The notes under the pieces are model-generated. The model was given only the letters and a program-made list of their open reading frames with translations. It did not search any database and was not told the DNA's origin. Below are positions 60,049 to 64,000 of a DNA stretch of 64,000 nt, in pieces. Source of the stretch: JAFKFH01 sp017307375 (GTDB taxonomy: Bacteria > Pseudomonadota > Alphaproteobacteria > Ferrovibrionales > Ferrovibrionaceae); assembly GCA_965229335.1 (NCBI GenBank), contig OZ245874.1, forward strand, positions 992,001 to 1,056,000, written 5' to 3'. Position numbers and translations under genes: made by a program. The stretch's first letter is position 1, and the number at the start of each line of letters is the position of its first letter.

Positions 60049-60645
60049 GTGGCAAAACGGCCGCAAAATCTTGATTCTGAAAGGCGATCGCCGCGCCAGG
60101 CGCGTGCCCGCGCGACCATCGCGGCGATTCTGGAGGCGGCGGCTCGGATTCTGGAGGAGCGCGGCCTGGACGGATTCACCACGAACCACGTCGCCGAGCG
60201 CGCGGGTGTCGGCATCGCGACGCTCTACCAGTATTTTCCCGACAAGGAGGCGATCGTGCTGGCCATCGCCGAGCAGGAGCGCGACCGCCTGACCGAGGCG
60301 CTGGGCCAGATCCTCGCCCGCGCATCGGAGGCCGGCCGCGAGGCCACGGTCCGCGCGATCGTGCGTATGATGGTGCAGGCCTTCGAGGGGCGGCGCCGGG
60401 CGCGCAAGGCGATCGTCGAAACGCTGATGCGCCGTCATGGCGGGGCGATGGCGGGCTGGATCGCGCGGGTTGTCCCGGGACTGATGCCGGGCATGGTCGG
60501 CGAGGCCGGAGCGACCCGCAGCTTCGTGGTCTCCCGCGCCATCACCGGCGTGGTGCGCTCGGCGGTGCTGGAGGAAAGCCCGCTGCTCGAGACCTCGGAA
60601 TTCGAGGACGAACTGGTTCGGCTGGTGCTGCGCTACCTCGACTGA
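60049..60645 (+). CDS. TetR family transcriptional regulator
   Basis: 198 residues. HTH: ILEAAARILEERGLDGFTTNHVAERAGVGIATLYQYFPDKEAIVLAIAEQERDRL, preceded by a basic N-terminal arm (RRSPRQARARAT). The C-terminal domain is of the common TetR_C type. It starts on GTG 60049. It is divergent from the sterol desaturase family gene and probably represses that gene, but the signal is unknown. Confidence 0.9.
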   Translation: MAKRPQNLDSERRSPRQARARATIAAILEAAARILEERGLDGFTTNHVAERAGVGIATLYQYFPDKEAIVLAIAEQERDRLTEALGQILARASEAGREATVRAIVRMMVQAFEGRRRARKAIVETLMRRHGGAMAGWIARVVPGLMPGMVGEAGATRSFVVSRAITGVVRSAVLEESPLLETSEFEDELVRLVLRYLD

Positions 60646-60670
60646 CGCTATTTTCTACCGAATATAACGC
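60646..60670. promoter_or_regulatory. ModE-like operator before modA
   Basis: CGCTATTTTC-TACC-GAATATAACGC: an inverted repeat with 8 of 12 paired arm positions and a 4-bp spacer. The right arm AATATAACG matches the known ModE box, and the left arm is weaker. It starts at the first base after the TetR stop, 66 bp before the modA ATG. Confidence 0.5.
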
Positions 60671-60735
60671 TTGGGGTTCTCTGGGCGGCGATGTATTTTC
60701 CCCGATATTTCGATGGCAAGACGAGGGGATGGGCG

Positions 60736-61530
60736 ATGAAGTCAGGTCGGGCGTTGCTGGGCATGGCCCTCGGATTGGTGCTGGCCCTTTGCGTCGCGAC
60801 GGCGCCGCGTCCGGCCCTGGCGCAGCAGGAGGTCACCGTCTATGCGGCGGCCAGCCTCAAGAATGCGCTGGATGCCATCGTCGCCAAATGGCAGGGCGAG
60901 GGCGGCGGCAAGGCCAAGATTTCCTATGCTGCGTCCTCGGCCCTGGCCAAGCAGATCGAGAACGGTGCACCCGCCGACATCTTCATGTCGGCCGACCTCG
61001 ACTGGATGGACTATCTGGCCCAGCGCAATCTGATCAAGGCGGACAGCCGCCGCAACCTGCTGGGCAACCGTATCGTGCTGGTCACGGCCACCGCTTCCAA
61101 GATCGGCGCCATCAAGATCGGCCCCGGCTTCCCCCTGGCCCAGTCGCTGGGGGTGGACGGCCGGCTGGCGATGGGCGAGGTCAACTCGGTCCCGGCGGGG
61201 AAGTACGGCAAGGCGGCCCTCGAAGCCCTCGGTGTCTGGCCGAGCGTGGCGACGCGCGTGGCCCAGGCGGAAAGCGTGCGGGCCGCCCTGCTGCTGGTCT
61301 CGCGCGGCGAGGCGCCGCTCGGCATCGTCTACCAGACCGACGCCGCGGCCGACCCCGGCGTGCGCATCGTCGACGCCTTCCCGGAGAACACCCACCCCGC
61401 GATCATCTACCCGGTGGCGTTGACCGCCGCGTCGAAGTCCGCTGCGGCCGCCGCGCTGCTGGCCTACCTTGACGGGGCCGCGGCCCGGAGCGAGTTCGAG
61501 AAGCAGGGTTTCACCGTCCTGGCGCGCTGA
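60736..61530 (+). CDS. modA: Molybdate ABC transporter substrate-binding protein
   Basis: 264 residues with a Sec signal peptide (cleavage near ALA-QQ, about residue 30). The mature protein opens with EVTVYAAASLKNALDAIVAKW (oxyanion-binding Ser), followed by ISYAASSALAKQIENGAPADIFMSADLDWMDYL, LAMGEVNSVPAGKYGKAALEALGVW, and GIVYQTDAAADPGVRIVDAFP. These are the ModA blocks. The ATG at 60736 has a GAGGGG Shine-Dalgarno; an in-frame ATG at 60691 would precede the signal. modB and modC are not next to it (peptide deformylase follows), so it is an orphan in this window. Confidence 0.93.
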   Translation: MKSGRALLGMALGLVLALCVATAPRPALAQQEVTVYAAASLKNALDAIVAKWQGEGGGKAKISYAASSALAKQIENGAPADIFMSADLDWMDYLAQRNLIKADSRRNLLGNRIVLVTATASKIGAIKIGPGFPLAQSLGVDGRLAMGEVNSVPAGKYGKAALEALGVWPSVATRVAQAESVRAALLLVSRGEAPLGIVYQTDAAADPGVRIVDAFPENTHPAIIYPVALTAASKSAAAAALLAYLDGAAARSEFEKQGFTVLAR

Positions 61531-61611
61531 CATTCAAGACCGATCGATCGGGGCGCAGGGGCAAGATGTCGTGAGTTGTCTCCTGCCCCGGGCCGGGCCA
61601 ATATCGGGCGC

Positions 61612-62139
61612 ATGGCCCTGCTCAAGATCGCCCGGATGGGCAACCCGATCCTCGCGCGTGTCGCCGACCCGGTAGCCGATCCGACCGCGCCCGACATCCG
61701 CCGGCTCGCCGCCGACATGATCGAGACGATGCACGATGCCCCGGGCATCGGCCTAGCCGCCCCGCAGGTGCATGTGCCGCTGCGCGTCGTCGTCTTCTAC
61801 CTGCCGCCGCATCGCTGCGCGCCGGGCGAGCAGCCGGTCAAGGAAACCGCGATGATCAACCCGGTCATCGAACCGTTGGGCGACGATCGGGGTTATGACT
61901 GGGAAGGTTGCCTGTCGGTGCCGGAATGGCGCGGCCGCGTGCCGCGTTTCACCCGGATCCGCTATAGCTATCATACCCTCGACGGCGAGGTCGTGACCCG
62001 CGAGGTCGGGGGCTTCCATGCCCGGGTCGTGCAGCACGAATGCGATCATCTCGACGGGGTGCTCTACCCCCGGCGGATGACCGATCTGGGCGACCTTGTC
62101 CATATGAGCGAAATGCGCCACCGGATGGCGGCTGGTTGA
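61612..62139 (+). CDS. def: Peptide deformylase
   Basis: Removes the N-formyl group from new proteins. 175 residues. All three motifs are present: GIGLAAPQ (45-52), EGCLSVP with metal ligand C100, and HECDHLDG with H142, catalytic E143 and H146. There is no fmt gene nearby, so this could be either the main or an extra deformylase. ATG 61612 (MALLKIARMGNPIL) is at the family's normal N-terminus. Confidence 0.95.
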   Translation: MALLKIARMGNPILARVADPVADPTAPDIRRLAADMIETMHDAPGIGLAAPQVHVPLRVVVFYLPPHRCAPGEQPVKETAMINPVIEPLGDDRGYDWEGCLSVPEWRGRVPRFTRIRYSYHTLDGEVVTREVGGFHARVVQHECDHLDGVLYPRRMTDLGDLVHMSEMRHRMAAG

Positions 62140-62153
62140 AGGATTGCTGTGAC

Positions 62154-62786
62154 ATGACCGACGACGGCCTCGAAGACGCCCGCAACGCGATCCTGGCCCA
62201 TGCCCTGCCGGACGTGCCGTTCGACGGGTGGAGCGGCACCACGCTGGCGCGCGCCTGTGCTGCCGCCGGCCTCGATCCGTCGATGGCGGCCCGCGCCTTT
62301 CCCGGCGGTCCCACCGAGCTGATCGCCTATTGGATCGCCGACTGCGACCGCCAGATGCTCGATGCCATGGCGGCGCAGGACCTCGCCACGCTCAAGCTGC
62401 GCCAGAAGGTGGCGCTGGCGGTGCGGCTGCGGCTGGAACCGCTGGCCGGCCACAAGGAAGCGGTGCGCGCGGCGCTCGGCCATCTGGCGCTGCCGCTGGC
62501 GGCGCCGGCGGCGCTGAAGTCGCTGCATCGCACGGTCGACGCGATCTGGCAGGCGGTCGGCGACCGGTCGACCGATTTCAGCTACTACACCAAGCGGATG
62601 ATGCTGGCCGGGGTCTATTCGTCGACCCTGCTCTACTGGCTCGACGACAAGTCGGAGGGCAACGCGGCGACCTGGGACTTCCTCGATCGCCGCATCGACA
62701 ACATCATGCAGATCACCAAGCTGCGCGGCCGTCTCGACAAGCTGGTCGACCGGCTGCCCTGGGGGCTGAACAAGGCGTTCAACTGA
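62154..62786 (+). CDS. COQ9 family protein
   Basis: 210 residues. The N-terminal TetR-like helical fold (ARNAILAHALPDVPFDGWSGTTLARACAAAGLDPSMAARAFPGGPTELIAYWIADCDRQML) and the COQ9 C-terminal core (WQAVGDRSTDFSYYTKRMMLAGVYSSTLLYWLDDKSEG ... WDFLDRRIDNIM) are both clear. COQ9 binds lipids and helps COQ7-type hydroxylation in ubiquinone synthesis. COQ9 in bacteria is essentially alphaproteobacterial, which supports the lineage. It lies 14 bp after def. Confidence 0.94.
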   Translation: MTDDGLEDARNAILAHALPDVPFDGWSGTTLARACAAAGLDPSMAARAFPGGPTELIAYWIADCDRQMLDAMAAQDLATLKLRQKVALAVRLRLEPLAGHKEAVRAALGHLALPLAAPAALKSLHRTVDAIWQAVGDRSTDFSYYTKRMMLAGVYSSTLLYWLDDKSEGNAATWDFLDRRIDNIMQITKLRGRLDKLVDRLPWGLNKAFN

Positions 62787-62801
62787 TGCGGCCAGGCCCC
62801 G

Positions 62802-63884
62802 TCACCGGTCCTTCAGCCAGGTGACATGACCCATCTTGCGGCCCGGCCGGGCCTCGGCCTTGCCGTAGAGATGCAGCTTGGCGCGCGGATCGGCGAGATA
62901 TTTCGGCCAGTCATGCGCGGCGTCGCCGATCAGGTTGCGCATCTCGGCCGGCGCGATCACCGCCGGGCTGCCGAGCGGCATGCCGCAGACGGCACGCAAT
63001 TGCTGTTCGAACTGGCTGGTGACCGCACCCTCGATGGTCCAGTGGCCGGAATTGTGGGTGCGTGGCGCCAGTTCGTTGACGATCACGCGGCCATCGGCGG
63101 TCAGGAACATCTCGACGGCGAGCAGTCCGGCGACATCGAGCCGGGCCGTGATCGCCTCGGCGATGGCGGTAGCCGCCGCGGCGACGTCCTGCGGGATCCC
63201 CGCGGGCGCCAGCGTGACCGCCAGGATATGGTGCTCGTGCCGGTTCTCGACCGGAACATAGGAGGTGATCGCGCCGTCCACGCCCCGCGCGACGATGACC
63301 GACAGTTCGCGTTCGAACGGGACCCAGGCTTCGAGGATGCAGGGGGCGGGGCCTAGCCGCGCCCATGCCGCGCCGGCCTCGTCGCGCGCCGATATCTTGA
63401 CCTGCCCCTTGCCGTCATAACCGAAGCGCCGGGTCTTCAGCACGGCGGGCAGTCCCAGCGCGTCGATCGCGGACTCCAGGTCGGCCAGGCTGTCGACCGC
63501 GCGATAACCCGCCGTGGTGCCGCCGGTCGCGGTGACGAAATCCTTTTCCAGCAGCCTGTCCTGGGTCACGCGCAACACATGGGCGCCCGGCCGCGTCGGC
63601 ACCTGCGGGGCAAGATGATCGAGCGTGGCGGTGGGGATGTTCTCGAACTCCAGCGTCACCACGTCGACGGCCGCGGCGAAGCGGTCGAGGGCGGCCAGGT
63701 CGTCATACGCGGCGCGGGTCGCCGCCGTGGCCACCTGGGACGCCGGTGAATCGACTTCCTGGCCGAAGACATGGGTGCGCAGGCCAAGGCGCGCCGCCGC
63801 CAGCGCCAGCATGCGGCCGAGCTGGCCGTCGCCCAGGATGCCGACGGTGGCCCCGGGTCCCAGGATCTTCGCCGTCATCGTCAT
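62802..63884 (-). CDS. purK: 5-(Carboxyamino)imidazole ribonucleotide synthase
   Basis: 360-residue ATP-grasp enzyme of purine synthesis; forms N5-CAIR from AIR, ATP and bicarbonate. Blocks: VGILGDGQLGRMLALAAARLGL, TLEFENIP, LKTRRFGYDGKGQ, WVPFERELSVIVARG, VEMFLTADGRVIVNELAPRTHNSGHWTIE and KMGHVTWL at the end. The start ATG at 63884 overlaps the purE stop (ATGA), the usual purEK order. A second ATG two codons later is possible. Confidence 0.96.
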   Translation of the reverse strand: MTMTAKILGPGATVGILGDGQLGRMLALAAARLGLRTHVFGQEVDSPASQVATAATRAAYDDLAALDRFAAAVDVVTLEFENIPTATLDHLAPQVPTRPGAHVLRVTQDRLLEKDFVTATGGTTAGYRAVDSLADLESAIDALGLPAVLKTRRFGYDGKGQVKISARDEAGAAWARLGPAPCILEAWVPFERELSVIVARGVDGAITSYVPVENRHEHHILAVTLAPAGIPQDVAAAATAIAEAITARLDVAGLLAVEMFLTADGRVIVNELAPRTHNSGHWTIEGAVTSQFEQQLRAVCGMPLGSPAVIAPAEMRNLIGDAAHDWPKYLADPRAKLHLYGKAEARPGRKMGHVTWLKDR

Positions 63885-64000
63885 TCGTCCTTGGGGCTCA
63901 GCGCGACCTTCTTGGCCTGGGCCTTGCGGAATTCGGCCAGGCGCTGGCCGACCGCCGGGTCGCCCAGCGCGATGATCTGGGCGGCGAGCAGCCCGGCATT
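63881..64000 (-). CDS. purE: N5-carboxyaminoimidazole ribonucleotide mutase (3' end only)
   Basis: Reading from the right edge of the window, the minus strand gives NAGLLAAQIIALGDPAVGQR, then a LAEFRKAQAKKVALSPKDE tail and a TGA that overlaps the purK start. This is the C-terminus of PurE (AAxxAAxIL-type helix). The rest is outside the window. Confidence 0.85.
   Translation of the reverse strand, partial: NAGLLAAQIIALGDPAVGQRLAEFRKAQAKKVALSPKDE

Overview
The window is a high-G+C, densely packed bacterial chromosome segment. It holds about 60 protein genes with short spacers, many 4-bp ATGA stop/start overlaps, and no tRNA, rRNA, IS element or CRISPR array that I can see. The gene set points to an alphaproteobacterium, most like the Rhodospirillales. 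It has a class I lysyl-tRNA synthetase, a COQ9-family protein, a ScfR/PccR-type regulator next to propionyl-CoA carboxylase, quinone-linked PyrD, and several TetR/acyl-CoA catabolism clusters. The genus cannot be set from the sequence.

Layout. 1-4888: MprF-type membrane protein (partial), EEP-family phosphatase, lysK, a sensor histidine kinase and an EcsC-family protein. 4878-8238 (minus): acyl-CoA dehydrogenase, DUF6285 protein, APH-type kinase and a class IV aminotransferase; the first three resemble the lvaCBA 4-hydroxyacyl-CoA module. 8296-15723: S24-like regulator, DUF952, pyrD, purH, TetR, DUF3313 lipoprotein, 2-hydroxyacid dehydrogenase, YceI and cytochrome b561. 15862-21089: a small flagellar operon flgK-flgL-flgE plus an undescribed 350-aa protein with four internal repeats. 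21086-26395: two gamma-glutamyltransferases around a LysR regulator and an alanine-dehydrogenase-like protein. 26429-34407: divergent ScfR/PccR-like regulator and the operon pccB-pccA-carbonic anhydrase-methylmalonyl-CoA mutase, which turns propionyl-CoA into succinyl-CoA. 34462-42590: an S9 peptidase with a TetR repressor, divergent from a six-gene beta-oxidation-like operon with two palindromic operators at its promoter. 42594-51372: aldo/keto reductase, cysteine hydrolase, a BMP-type ABC importer, a VOC protein and an Fe(II)/2-oxoglutarate-type oxygenase, divergent from a DeoR regulator. 51409-56182: GST, ogt, HPP-CBS protein, serine hydrolase, DUF1311 protein. 56298-59033: a 911-aa exported protein with a pepsin-like C-terminal domain. 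59035-64000: sterol desaturase family protein with divergent TetR, orphan modA, peptide deformylase, COQ9, purK and the 3' end of purE.

How it fits together. A central theme is acyl-CoA turnover. The lva-like triad and the thiolase/hydratase operon could both release acetyl-CoA and propionyl-CoA. The pcc-mcm operon, with its own carbonic anhydrase to supply bicarbonate, would move propionyl-CoA into the TCA cycle. Candidate operator sequences were found for four divergent regulators (LysR, ScfR, TetR, DeoR), and a ModE-like box lies in front of modA. The strongest candidates for undescribed biology are the four-repeat flagellar-operon protein, the 911-aa pepsin-like exported protein, and the BMP-importer/oxygenase/hydrolase locus of unknown substrate.
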